Assembly (NCBI RefSeq): GCF_031877795.1
Contig: NC_133955.1
Location: forward strand, 1,612,001 to 1,676,000
Source of the DNA: Strix aluco
Taxonomy: Eukaryota > Chordata > Aves > Strigiformes > Strigidae
DNA length: 64,000 bases
Direction: 5' to 3'
Part shown: piece by piece, positions 1 to 34,189 of the stretch
How positions within the stretch are numbered: the stretch's first letter is position 1
Layout: each line of letters opens with the position of its first letter
Position numbers and translations under genes: made by a program
Notes under the pieces: model-generated
Database searches by the model: none
The model's input: the letters and a program-made list of their open reading frames with translations, nothing else
Told to the model about the DNA's origin: nothing

Positions 1-1221
1 GCTCGCGCTGCCTCCCCCCACCAGGGACACCCTGTCCCCCCAAACACAGTGGGTTTTGGCCCTCCTGGGCTTTGCTTGCCCATGGCCAGGCTGGCAAGGA
101 GCCGTGTCTCGTGCAGAGCCCCAGTCTGCAACGCGTCTGCTGCGGTCACTGTGCCGGCTTGCCAGCGATGCGGCTTCGGAGGAATTAATAGCTGTGTTTA
201 TGAAGCACCCAGGGAGGGGAGATGTGCAGTCATTAGCTCTAATGAGAACTGTTTTCCGTGGCGCTTGGCTCTGCGCTCCCGCTTTCTCCATGAGTCCCCC
301 GGGACCAGGCAGCTTCCCGCGGCCGCCACATCCACCGAAAGTCGGAGCTGCTGCAGCTGTAATGTGCCTGCGCCGAAGCAGGGCTGGGTCCACCCGTTCT
401 GTACCCAGATTTCTCGGGGTGGGGTTGAGTGTGGCGGGTGGGGATGCAGCGGGTCAGTCGCGCATGCAGCCAGAGCCAGGAGCCCAGCACAGCCTTGCCT
501 GTCCTCTTCCCGTCTGCCGAGTCCACGGCTGGGGACAGCCATCGGGCTGGGCGGTGGTTTGGTTTAGGCGGTTGTTTTGGCGCTGGGACTGTTTTGTTGT
601 GTTTCTGCATTTTGCATTTCCAGCCTTTGTAGCTGCAGTTTGATCTCGCTGCCTCTCAAGCGAGCGTGGCTGGCTGCAGTGCATCCCGCTGCCCACCCGT
701 ACCCTGGCAGTCCCTGTCAGGGCTGCTTCGATGTGTTGCTCAGTGTCAGTGTGCAGCCCAAAGCTCGCTCCTGGCTGGGGGCGTCGCGGTGAATGAGCCG
801 GCACAGGCATGGGGAGCCTGGCTGGCCCCGTGGGGAGCCTGGCTGGCCCTGTGTAGGCCACGCTGGGCTGCATTCAGCTGTTGCTGCAAGGGCAGTTTTA
901 AGTGCAGGCTGCGTGTTGTTACCGGGTCTGCCCGTGCTGTGGTACCCAGACCTGACTGTCACCAGCTGCAGAGGTGGCTGGTGGTATCACTGCGATGTGC
1001 CGACCTCTTTTCTCAACCCAAATGGACCAAGGTTGTCTCTGGGTGCAGGAGCTGAAGCATCCCCTGCACGGTTTGCTCCACAGGCAGAGGTGCTGCTGGT
1101 GCCCTGCCCGCAGTGGCCATGGCCCCAGCGTGGGCCACACTCGCATCCTCAGGACCAGGCTCGTGTCCCTGGGACCGGGGTGAGCCCCGAGGCTGCCCTC
1201 AGCCCACTTCTCTTCCTGCAG
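1..1221 (+). other. KIF21B: KIF21B intron 1 (3' part)
   Basis: No exon or recognisable gene. It ends in a polypyrimidine acceptor (tcttcctgcag at 1211-1221). It holds an AT-richer patch at about 180-260 with a homeodomain-type inverted repeat (230-245) and a 21-bp unit present twice (810-851). The short overlapping ORFs in several frames reflect GC-rich composition. Confidence 0.85.
810..851. repeat. Two-copy 21-bp tandem repeat
   Basis: TGGGGAGCCTGGCTGGCCC with two further bases occurs twice back to back, with one or two mismatches, inside KIF21B intron 1. Confidence 0.8.
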
Positions 1222-24038
<22,817 letters not shown>

Positions 24039-24773
24039 CCCTTCTGCTCTTTCTGACTCTCTTGCTCATGCACTCTTCTTCTGTCTTTTCTTTCCTTGTC
24101 TCTTTCTCTCCATCTCTTTCTCCCTCTGTCTTTCTCTCTGTTGCTTGCTTTTGCTCCTCTCTTTTTCTTTCTTTTTCTCTGGTCTGAGCTGCTTCTTCAC
24201 GGTATGAAACTATTTTGCGTTTTTCCTCACTTGATAAAACTTTGCTAGAAGTGACTTGCCCCTTTGTCCCAGCCATACCCCTGCATTGTTTTGGTTTGCC
24301 TTTTTTTTTTCCTTGCCAAGTGCCCACATCTACTGTGGAAGCCATGGCCTGCCCGCACCCTTGCATGGATGGTGGGGCGGGAGTCAGCAGCCACCCCTGA
24401 AGCAGCCCATGCTCTGGGGAGACCAAGCAGAGCAGCTCCCTGTGGTATCACTGCTTTGACCTAGTTAGAGCTCATTCAAGGGGTACAAGAGTCCTGTTGT
24501 CAGGGTCAGCCCTGGAGGTCACCATTTCCCTTTGTCCCCAGCTGCTGCTGGTGGGGTGAGCTGGAGGCTGAGCCCCATTGGGCCTGCCTGCTCCCCAGAA
24601 CGGATTGGGCAACCTCCTGACAAGAGAAAAGGGCCGGGGAGTCTTGTGGGCTGCATGCTGCCATGGGCTGGGGGTGGGGAGTGTTTCTCCTTGCAGTCCC
24701 TCTCTGCAGCGTGTCTGCAGGGCTCCTGCGGGAACCCCTGGGTCATGCCGTCCCTCTCACCTTTGTTTCTCAG

Positions 24774-24828
24774 CGACTTGACCGTGAAGCTCTGGAGCGG
24801 TAGGAGGCTACCCGCGGGGTCAAACTAG
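24774..24828 (+). CDS. KIF21B: KIF21B alternative terminal exon B (short ending)
   Basis: After a good acceptor (tttgtttctcag) the sequence completes Ser1609 in the same phase as exon 35. It codes DLTVKLWSGRRLPAGSN and stops at TAG 24826-24828. It supplies the same last WD40 strand (D..VKLW) and resembles the KIF21A C-terminus (DDRTVRIWKARN). It is read as an alternative to exon 35; transcript data would settle usage. Confidence 0.8.
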
Positions 24829-27800
24829 GAACTGCAAAAAGATGGGAAGACATGACAGGAGGGTGAAGGTCAGGGTACCTCTCCCTCGCTATCAAGACTT
24901 GGTCATCTACAGGAGCTCAGCCCAGGGATAGGGATTTCTTTGTGCCTGACCCAACGGGGTGGATGATGTCCCATCTGGTACTTTGAGCACTGCCAGCTCC
25001 TGTGAGGAGGCAGCTCTGTGGAGCACCGACAGCTCCACCTTCCCTCCTGCTGAGGTTTCTTGATGGTTTTCCAGTGACCAGGAAACGTTTCATCTTTCTT
25101 CTCACCCACACTGCTGTAACACCTGCCAGGACTTCTGGGGGTCAATGCTCCTTGGCTCCTTCTGAGACACCCAACTCCCTCCTGCCACCATGGGCTCATG
25201 TGGCCTCCACCGAGATGTGCTGCTTCTGTTCCTGTTGGCTCCGGGGCTGGTTCCTGCAGGAGTCTTTCTCCACTCCATGGCCACAAGAACATTTGGTGTC
25301 TGCTGCTTCTTTGGAGATGTTACTCGTGGGACAGCCTCTCTGCTGTGGAGGGTCTGCAGAAGGATTTCCAGGTAATCCCATTGTTTCCCATCCTCTGTCT
25401 GGCTGTTCCCAGTGGTTGGCGGTGTGCACCTCTGAGCTCCTTTGCCATATCCCAACTCTGGAGGCATGGCAAGCCTGGGAAGATCTCTGTCCAGCAGCTT
25501 TCAGACAAACCCACTGCAGTTCCCTTGGACATTCTCCAAACCCCAGTCATAAACACAGCTGACCCATGGCTCTCAGGCTCTTCCCTGTGTGCCCACCCTG
25601 CTCTGCAGTGGGGAAGGGAAGGGCTGCTTAACCCTGCTCTTGACACCTTGGCCCTCAGCAGGGTGTTGTGGTGGGTTCCTGCAGCATGTTAACCCCCTTC
25701 AGATGGAGAAATGAAGCAAGAACAGAGGTTCAGGGCAAAGAAGCCAAGGCTGGATTTGTCACCCCCACCCCTGTGGCCCATCTTGTTTTGCCATCACTGG
25801 GAGCTGGAAGCTGTAAATCCTTCCCCCAGGCTCTGCTCTCAGCCCTCTACCTGGGAGGGGGTAGCTCAGGTTTGGCCCGTCAGCCCCTGTGGATCCAGGA
25901 GCCGAGAGGGCCCAGCAAGGCCTGGAGGAGCCGGAGGACGGACCAGGTTGGAGTCAGCTATGTCAGGAGCAGGGTGAGGAAGGGGTTGCACACACTGGTC
26001 TTGCACAAGTCCCCTGATTCACCCCGTGTTTGAAGGACAATCCTGCAGTGGAAGATCTCGCACAGTCCAATCTCCATGAAAGGCTGGGGGCTTCGTCCAG
26101 GAGTGTTTCCACAAGGATGCAGCTTCTCCAGGGTCCCTCCTCCCTCTCTCCTATTCAAGGGGCTGGCAAGGCCCTGGTCTCACACTGAAGCTTTCCTCCA
26201 TCTCTCCTGTGGCCTGTTGGACCATCCCTGGCTCTGTCCTGCCCTGGGCCAGGCAGGGCTTCTCGTGGGATGACCAAGGAGACCCTGGGATTGGTGCTCT
26301 TGCCTCACACACTCTCACTTCCCCTCTGTCACAGAAGCAGCAGCGTTTGAACTCAAATATAAGGATTTCTCCACATGATCCCACCAGCACTGAACTGGAA
26401 TCTCAATGGCCAGAGGCTCTGGGACCTGTCCCATAAAGCACAGACCAGTTTCCCTTTGCTTTCTCCAACCATGGTGACTCGTGGACCAGCCCCAGATCAT
26501 TTGCCACCAGCCCTTGTTAAAACCATTCCAAGCGGAGTGTGAGAATGCCTCTGCATCCTGAAAGACAGGAGTATCGCTATTGATTTGATGGGGGGGGATT
26601 GCCTTTTGAGGGGGAAAAAAACGATCCTACTGGCTTGCCTTGGTGGAGGGCATGATGGCGTGTGTGGGTGTGACACTGCCCAGGACAGTGACCGGTCCCT
26701 TGTGATCCACCCAGGACGGTGGAGAAGTGGTGCCAGTGCTGGCAGCTCTGGGCTGCGTGCCCGGCGGGACTGGAGGGGGAAACAAAACTGCACAGGGCAC
26801 CACGTCTGCCAGAGTAACGCACAGATGTAGGGGCTGGAGGAGGTGTTGCCCTCCAAGCCTGTCTTGGAGAGGGTTTCCCTGCTCATTCCTCAGCCAATTT
26901 AACCTTTGCTTGCCTGGAGGTGGGGGCGTGTTTGTCTGTAGCCAGGTGTACCATGTGCATCTGTGTCTGCACCAAGATCTCCAGTGCCTGACCTGAAACC
27001 TCTCGCTGCTCCCTGCTGAAGTCGGTGAAGGGACCTGCTCTTGGGGGGGTTGGGGTCAGACCTGACTTGCCTTTTGCCACCAGTTTCTTCCTGTGTGTAG
27101 GCCACAAGTCCTCCTTAATTTCCCAGGGCTGAGTGGCCAGTGTTGGGATGATGCTGAGCATCCCCCTCAGTGCTACATCCAGCAGCACATTGCGGTGGCT
27201 TCAAGGCTTTCACAGCCTGCAGGTGGAGGGAGCAGCAAGTGTCCAGAGAGGGGGGGGGTCTTTGAAGCAAGGGGTGACTGTGATCCCTCTGTGTCTGTGT
27301 GTATGTCTTAGTATCTGTGTGGGTTGGTATTTCCCATACTGGAGAGCGTTTCTCAAGTGTTGATCTGGTTTAGCTACCTCACGGTGCAAGCTGGGTGCTG
27401 TCATCATTGGGTTTTGTTTTGGGGAGTTTATGTTTTTAGTTTTTTCTTCTCTTAATTATTGTTATGGTTTTGACACTTGAATTCGTCCTGGGGACACGTG
27501 GCCTCACCCCCACCTCACTGCATGTCTGAGCCGCCCCTTGTGTCCCCCTCCCCGCCTCCTCCTGGGTAGTGCAACAGGACCAGCATCCTGCTCTCCCCTG
27601 TGCTCCCAGCTCTCACCTTTGCAGTGGTGAGTCACATCCCCCAGCTGTCACAACACTGGTATTTTGCTCCCATTGCTGGTGGGATGCTTGGACTGAGGCT
27701 CGGCGTTGTTGCCGTTAGCTATTGGGTTGATTTGCAGCCTGGCATTGGTCCCTCTTGTCCCTTTGAAGGATAGAAAGGGACCTCTGAAAGGCTCAGCTCA

Positions 27801-29697
27801 GCTTGTATTCCTGCTTCTGCTCTCACAGATACTCTCTGTGGATGCAATGAAGCCCTTCTTGTCTGAGTAATGTCCATGCAAAGCACATCGCTGGAATGGG
27901 CTGGTCCTAGGCCCCATTTTCCAGACCCTGCTGTAATTCGGTGGCAGCCTGAAGCAGCAGGGAACTGGTGCTGTAAAAGCCTCCGTCCAGGGTGGGGGTA
28001 GTCTGTGAGAGAAGCTGATTCTTGTGTGTGATGTTTGATTTTTCACCCCCAAAATGTAGTTGAATCTAAATCCTGTCCTAGGCACTGAACAGAAACCAGG
28101 GTAACACTGGACCCCCCACTTTACCCCCCTGCTCGGGGCTGGGGAGGTGACACAGGGCTGTACCCTGCTCCCCTGGCACAGTGGGGTTTGGGAGGGGGTT
28201 CACAGCTCTGAGCCACGCTGTCAGTTTGGAGGGGCAGGTTCCCCCAAACATTAAAGCACAAGGTCCCAACATGTGGGTGGTCTGGCAAGGGTGGCCCCTT
28301 GGACTCTGGTCCTTCAGAGCTCAGACTGGGGCTGTGGGCTTGGACAACCAAGGTGGAGGTGGGGCTGGGGATGATGGTGAGGGCTGTTTGCTGGAGGAAG
28401 CAGGTGAGCTGTTTCATCCTTTTGCACTGAGCTGGGCTGCTCCCTTGGGGCTCAGGACTTGCACTGCTGCATAGCTTAAGTCCCTTCTTGTGGTCTCTGA
28501 GCCCCTTGGCCAGCCCCTCCATTGCAGGGGCAGTTTGGAGCTGCCTTCACACCATGCACCTCGTTTTCCTTCACCCTTGGGTGCCTTGGTTTGTGCCAAG
28601 GGTGTGATGGTACCTGCAGTCCAGGGAGGTCCTTCCCTTCCTCAGATCGCTGGGTGATGCTTTTGTCCCTGGGTCCTGACTCTTGCTCCGTGGGTCTCCT
28701 CCCTCCGGCACACAGGGGCCAGCTCCAGCCTCTGCTGAGGGCGTAGTGCTGGCCCAGAGCTGAGCTTTGCACACAAGGGGTGGAGATGACTCAGGAGCCC
28801 AAAAGCACTGGGCCCTCAAACCACTGTGAGCCCCCCCAGGGAGCTGGGCACTGCCCGCGCCCTGGCACCCCCAGCTCTCACGGCACAAAAGGACGGGCTG
28901 GCGGTGCCTCTCAGCCTGGCCAGCTGCAAGGAGCCGGAGCACCAGGGGCCTGTCTCCGCCAGGTACGTTGTTCCTCCCCAGCACCTTCGAGCTCAGCTGC
29001 TGTGGGGTCTGGGATGCTGCCTCCTACCTTGGTGCTGCTCCCCCAGGCGCTTGCCCAGAGCCCCTGTCCCAGTCCTTCCCCTGCCCCATGCTGGATGGGG
29101 TCCAGGTACAAACCCTGCAGAGCACAGGGCTCCCACTTGCTTTTCACAAGCTCACTGGAGCTTTACTCCATTCCACAGGCTGCACGCCCTCCGGACCCCC
29201 CTTCACCCTTCTGGGGAGGGAATGGGGGCCCTGGCCCCTCCACATGCTGCATGGTGCTCCAGCTGAAACTGGGAGGGAGCCCAGCACAGCCCTGACCCCC
29301 CAGGCCTGTTCTGGCTGCCTGGACCCCATACCCAGAAAAGCACAGGCCTGCACCTTCCTCCTGCCCCCAAGGGCTTGTCCCCTTGTCCATACCAGCTCTG
29401 CCCCGGTACCTGCCAGCTGTTCTGCATCCCCCACATCTTTGAACCACCCAGTACCCTCCAGTCCAGCCCTGTGGCAGGGCTTGGGCAGCTGCAGCGTTGC
29501 GTCACCTGCTCCGTCACCCCTTCCCGCTGCACAAGTATCGCAAATAGCAGGTGCCTTTTCTTGCTCGGAGCTGTTTTCTAGAGGCCAGCTCTTGTGAAGG
29601 CTTTTTTTTTCTCTGCTGGGTTGTGCAGCCCAGCCCCACGGTCTGGGTTTGTCAGAGGACAAGGTGTGTACGTATATTTTATACCTCGATGTGTTCC

Positions 29698-29705
29698 TGT
29701 AAATA
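29698..29705 (+). promoter_or_regulatory. KIF21B: Pumilio response element in KIF21B 3' UTR
   Basis: TGTAAATA matches the PUM consensus UGUANAUA and lies 76 bases before the AATAAA. TTTTAT, a cytoplasmic polyadenylation element, lies just upstream at 29677-29682. Confidence 0.5.
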
Positions 29706-29781
29706 GTGTAAGTTATTTTGGTCTCATGATGTACATGTTTTTTCAATGGCTGTGTTTGTTCTTTGCCTTTTTGTCTTCACA

Positions 29782-29787
29782 AATAAA
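29782..29787 (+). terminator. KIF21B: KIF21B poly(A) signal
   Basis: Canonical AATAAA at the end of an AU-rich stretch, with cleavage expected about 15-25 bases on. The following GTGACTGAGTGGTGATGG is GT-rich, as expected of a downstream element. Gene-free sequence and then a CR1 repeat follow. Confidence 0.85.
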
Positions 29788-29945
29788 ATGTACTGAGATG
29801 AAGTGACTGAGTGGTGATGGCTTTGGAGAGGGGAAGAGCACAGCTGGGAACCGCCCATCCCATCCTGGTGGCAGTGGGGCTCGGGGAAAGGCTGGGTGAG
29901 CCGATGCTGCTGCAGCCCAGGTGTTGTGAGAAGGTGGCCTGCATC

Positions 29946-29974
29946 CTTTCTTTCTTTTCTTTTTTCTTTTTTTT
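29946..29974. repeat. Polypyrimidine run abutting CR1
   Basis: A T/C-only run next to the CR1 3' end. On the CR1 strand it reads as a purine tail, in the position where CR1 elements normally carry short octamer repeats. Confidence 0.7.
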
Positions 29975-30480
29975 CATTCAGGTTGGAAAAGACGCTCGCG
30001 ATCATCAAGTCCAACCCTCAGCCCGACTCTACAAAGTTCTCCCCTACCCCACATCCCCCCACAGCTCATCCAAACGGCCCTTAAACACACCCAGGGATGG
30101 GGACTCCACCCCCTCCCTGGGCAGCCTATTCCACTCTCTGACCACTCTTGCTGGGAAACATTTGTTCCTCATGTCCAGTCTGAACCTCCCCTGTTGCAGT
30201 TTAAAGCCGTTCCCTCTTGTTCTGTCACTAATTCCCTGTGAGAAGAGACCAGCACCAACCTCTCCACAACGTCCTTTCAGGGAGCTGTAGAGAGTGATGA
30301 GGTCTCCCCTCAGCCTTCTCCTCCTCACACTGAACAGTCCCAGCTCCTTCAATGGCTCCTCACAGGATTTATTCTCCAGGCCCTTCCCCACCTCGTTGCC
30401 CTCCTCTGCCCTCGCTCCAGCCCCTCGAGATCTCTCATATTGAGGTGCCCAGAACCGGACACAATCCTCACAGGCCCTGA
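29975..30480 (-). mobile_element. CR1 LINE, 5'-truncated 3' end (antisense)
   Basis: Read on the - strand, the segment encodes the tail of the CR1 ORF2 protein: RRRLRGDLITLYSSLKGR, DRTRGNGFKLQQGRFRLD and VVREWNRLPREGVESPSL, followed by the CR1 3' UTR with GGTTGGACTTGATGAT and CTTTTCCAACCTGAATG. A further coding piece (NMRDLEGLERGQRRATR) is in another frame, so the copy carries a frameshift. CR1 is the dominant LINE of birds. The copy is too short and broken to move by itself. Confidence 0.93.
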
Positions 30481-30599
30481 GTCCGCAGGGGCGTACTTAA
30501 GGGGCTGAGGTGGAGGAAGCATAGACCCAGCCCGCCTGGCTCTGCCCATCTCTCCTGCCGAGGAGGAGGAGGGGAGGAAGGGTCCAACCAGGTAGTTCA

Positions 30600-30990
30600 A
30601 GCCAGAGTGGCCGCCACCCCCCGCAGAACTCAGAGCATCCCCCTCCCGCAGCATCGCATCGCTCCCCCGAGGCGTCCCCATGTCCCCGCGCTGGCAGCGC
30701 CCTGGGCTGCGGGAGGTGCTGCGGGGCAGGGGGTCGGTTGCCCACAGCCCTGCCCGGGCTCGGGGGGCAGCCGGATCCCCCGGGCCGGGCTCGGGGGCGC
30801 AGGGGCCGGGTGGCGGCCCTGGGGACAGCCGGCAGGTGGCAGCGGCGGCCGCGGCACGGCGGTGCCCGGGGCTCGGCAGAGCTGCTGGGGCTGGGGGGCA
30901 GCAGGGACCCCCCCCCGCGCTGGCCAGGGCGGGGGGGACCCGGTGCCAGCGTGTGGTGCTCGCTGCGCACCCAGAGGTGACCTGTGTAGG
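30600..30990. promoter_or_regulatory. CpG-rich block, possible CpG island
   Basis: Very GC-rich with frequent CpG (for example GGCAGCGGCGGCCGCGGCAC near 30837-30856), about 3.2 kb upstream of the ELF3 TATA box. ORFs are open in several frames on both strands, which is what such composition produces. No gene starts here visibly. It could be a distal ELF3 promoter, an enhancer or the start of a non-coding RNA. Confidence 0.5.
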
Positions 30991-33900
30991 CACCGGCCTG
31001 TGCCCCCCAAGACACTGGACACTCACCTGCCTCAGCCCCAGGTGCTGCAGGGCGCGGACGGGGGCAGCAAGCTGTACCCCCAACTCCGCAGGGCAGGGCC
31101 TCGGCCCCAGCAACCTCCACTTTCTCTTTCCCATTCAGCCAGCACTGGTTAAACTGGTTGGACGGAGCAGCTGAGCAGGGAGCTGCCAGCCAGGGGCCGT
31201 GTCCTCACTGACCACCCCGGATGTGGTTCCTCCAGGCACACACCCCGCCCCACATGTGGGGCACCCCACACCCTGCTGCCGCCGCAGGGTGAGAGCTGGG
31301 GGCCCCCCAGCCCTGGGCTCAAAACACACCTTGGGGTGCTCATCCCGAGCGCAGGACCAGCCCGGCCCTAACGGTGTCTGTGGAGGGCTGGTGGCACCTG
31401 GAGCCACACCTGTCCCCAGCACCGCATCCTGTGTCACCCTCAGCCCGTGTCATGGCTTATCTTGGTGTGAATCTCCATACCCACAGCCGCACCACGGTGC
31501 TGCAAGGGCAAACAGGATCTGTGGGGCAACAAATATGGTGTTATCATGGGCCAAATTACATGGGCAGGTAACAGCAGTAGCATCCCCCTCCCATCTGATG
31601 TCCCAGCCACTCTCTGCACCACAGGCACTTTTTCTTGCTGGTTCTTGTGTCATCAACTCACTTCAAACTCACGATCACCTCTTTCTCACTGAGGCAAGAC
31701 ACCAAGCCTAGGCTGGCAGCACCCTGTGCCATGCTTCCCACATGCCTGAAGGTGCCCTGGCAGCTTGGACAAGCAGCAAGGGGTCAGCAGGGACACATCC
31801 CTGGGAGCCACCAGCTCTGGCAAGGAGATTGTGGCAGCCCTCTGCCAGCCAGGAGAAGTTACCCTGAGCCCATCAGTGCTGCAGCTGCTCCTCAGCAGTG
31901 GAGGGTCCCACGGGCACTGTCCAGCAGCTTGATGCTGCCCTGCGGCTCTGGGGAGGGCATGGGGACACCCCAAGAGAAGCTTATGCTCTCCCATGTCCCT
32001 GTCCCTGGTGGACACTCCCCCACTGTCATCTTCTACCCACGGCCTGTTATAGGGCCTGGGTTGTGGCACATCAGTTGAGCAGATGGGCAGGGAAGGCCAT
32101 TTCTCCAGGTCAGAAAAGCAGAGGGTGCCTGCAGGGTGTTGGGAAGGATTGCTCAGGTTCTGCTGACCTCCTGGCTCCCAAACACAAGCAGAAGGAAGGG
32201 GGCAGGCTGGGCCCCAGGAGGACTCAGAGGGCTCCCAGTATGTCAGGCACACATGGGGGATGTCACCTGCTGAGGTCACCTCTCCCATCGGTGCCATAGC
32301 CCAGGTGCGTGGACTGACTGTGGCACTTCCCCAGGGTCTGCTATGGGCCTGCAAAGAAGGGACACCTGGGACAGGGGATGCTCAGTGTGGTCCATGCCAG
32401 AGAGCGCCATCAGATCCCCCAGGGTGGGGAAAGCTGTGGGCGGGCTGGGCAGGCCTTGGGCAGGAGACTCCTTAGCCTGTGGTCCAGGGCATGGTGCAGA
32501 GCTGCCATGTCCCACTCTGCTCCAGAGACACCTGCATTTCAGCAGTGGGTGGAAAATGCTTCCCCAGGGGCAGGTTTCTAACCACAAGCACTGGAAGTCC
32601 AGTCAGGCAGCCAAGTCCCCAGGCACAGTGGAGCCCTGGGCTCAGTTCCCGCCTGAACACAGGCTTAAGGCTCTATGTCTGCCCGGCACCCATGTTTCCC
32701 CCCATGGTCTTGGCTTGCCCTGTGGGAGACATGGCAGGGGCTGCTCCTGGGTGTGGGGACGTCCCTATGCGCTGTGGGATGCTGTGCCCGGGAAACAAAA
32801 GGGCCTGGCAGCACCCAGCACTCGTGACTGTGCCGTGGAGGAATGAAGCTGGGGCAGGTGATCAGCTAGCGTGACCTGGTGCCTCCTGGCTGGCACGCTG
32901 GCCCTGCCTGCCCTGGGGCCACAGCACGGCATGGCAGCCAGGGTGACGTGACAAGGGGGATGGGGCCCACAGCCACCCTACCCTTGCTGTCCCATGGGCT
33001 GAGCTAGAGCATCCATGTTTGTGACAGTCTGTCACCACCTTGTCACAGGATGGTTTGCTACCAGGCACCGGTTTGAAGTGACAAGGACCTAGAGGTGGCT
33101 GTGTGGTGCCAGGGTCTGCCCTGCTCACACAGTGCCCTGGGTTTGCGCCAGCTCGTCTGTGGCATGGATGTTACTGGCTTGGCGAAGCACCAGCACCAGG
33201 CAAATGGGTGCCAAGTTGTTGACTTGGACTGGCCTGGGGCTTCTGTGCCAGCACAGGGCTAAAACCAGCATGAACCTATCCAGACAGGGTCCCAAGTACC
33301 CCTGCCCAAGAGCCAGAGGGGTGAGAGCCACCAGAAGGTAATTCCCCAAATGCATCCCACAACCTTGCCTTGTCCCCTTGGCACGTGTCCCTGGTGAGTG
33401 TACGTGTCTGCCTGTGCCAGGCGCTTGTGAAATGGCAAGGAATGGGCCGTCACAGCTCTGCAGACTGTCCCAGACCTCCCCACAGGCAAAAATAGACCCA
33501 TCCTAACAGAGGGAGCAGCAATATTCAGGCATCTGCCTGGTCTTTGCTCCATCCCCACACAGACCACCCATCCACACCTGAGTGCTGCTTCCAGCATCTG
33601 CCTGGCTTGGTCACTGGGTCCTTCCTCCCCCTCTGGGAGAAGCTGGGCCTGTGCCAGACTGGGGAGCAACTGAGCCTGTTCTCCAAACGTGGCCAGGGCA
33701 CCCATGCGAGCAGTCGCTCCGTATGAGGGCTGGGCTGCCCTCCGCAGCAGGGGGATGCCACACGGCGGGGTGGGCACCCACGGCAGCACTCCTGGCCCCT
33801 TTGCCGCGGGCAGAGCCCCAGGGAGGGATGCACAGCCCCCGGGGCCCGCTCTGGACTTGCTGGGTGTGTTTGCTTGGCAGCGGCAGCCGAGTGAACCTGC

Positions 33901-34074
33901 TGCTGCGAGCAAACAAACACGAGCCGGGCAAACAGCAGTGAAGAAAACACCCCACGAAGCTGGTGTGGGTGAAACTCTGGGCACCAGCAGGGCAAGGGCT
34001 CTGACAATGATTAAACTGGCCAACCCAGATTTCCCGGCAAGGCAGTGCTGGGCTGGGACCCGGTGGTTCATATT
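30991..34074. other. Spacer upstream of ELF3
   Basis: About 3.1 kb with no gene, transposon or clear repeat recognised. The longest open frame (33259-34101, - strand) shows no recognisable protein and runs antisense up to the ELF3 promoter. Regulatory sites may exist but I cannot single out any. Confidence 0.7.
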
Positions 34075-34165
34075 ATGCAAATCACCTGGATCTGGAAGCA
34101 TGAACGTTTCGGGCTGGAATTCCCCTCGGGCCGCCAGATCGCGTTACCCCGCCCGCTCTATAAAA
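34075..34165 (+). promoter_or_regulatory. ELF3: ELF3 core promoter
   Basis: Ordered elements: perfect octamer ATGCAAAT (34075-34082), kappa-B-like GGAATTCCCC (34116-34125), GC box CCCCGCCC (34147-34154) and TATAAAA (34159-34165). This predicts transcription from about 34190. Human ELF3 is known to be induced by IL-1 and TNF through NF-kappaB, so the kappa-B-like site fits. Factor assignments are by motif only. Confidence 0.8.
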
Positions 34166-34189
34166 GAGGAGACGCGCTGGGCTTGCCCA

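Larger units (their letters stand above)
24829..29804 (+). other. KIF21B: KIF21B 3' UTR (inferred, about 5 kb)
   Basis: No exon or other gene is recognised between the terminal exons and the poly(A) signal at 29782, so this is taken as one long 3' UTR. Candidate sites: a let-7 8-mer (27374-27381), two miR-124 7-mers (28581-28587, 29551-29557), a CPE-like TTTTAT (29677-29682) and a Pumilio element (29698-29705). An intron inside cannot be excluded. Confidence 0.7.

Noticed and set aside
30349..31134. 261-codon minus-strand open frame
   Set aside because: It joins the CpG-rich block to the CR1 segment; the only recognisable protein part is decayed CR1, and the rest is low-complexity translation of GC-rich DNA.
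33259..34101. 280-codon minus-strand open frame upstream of ELF3
   Set aside because: No domain or family resemblance, overlaps the ELF3 promoter, and stop codons are expected to be rare at this GC content.
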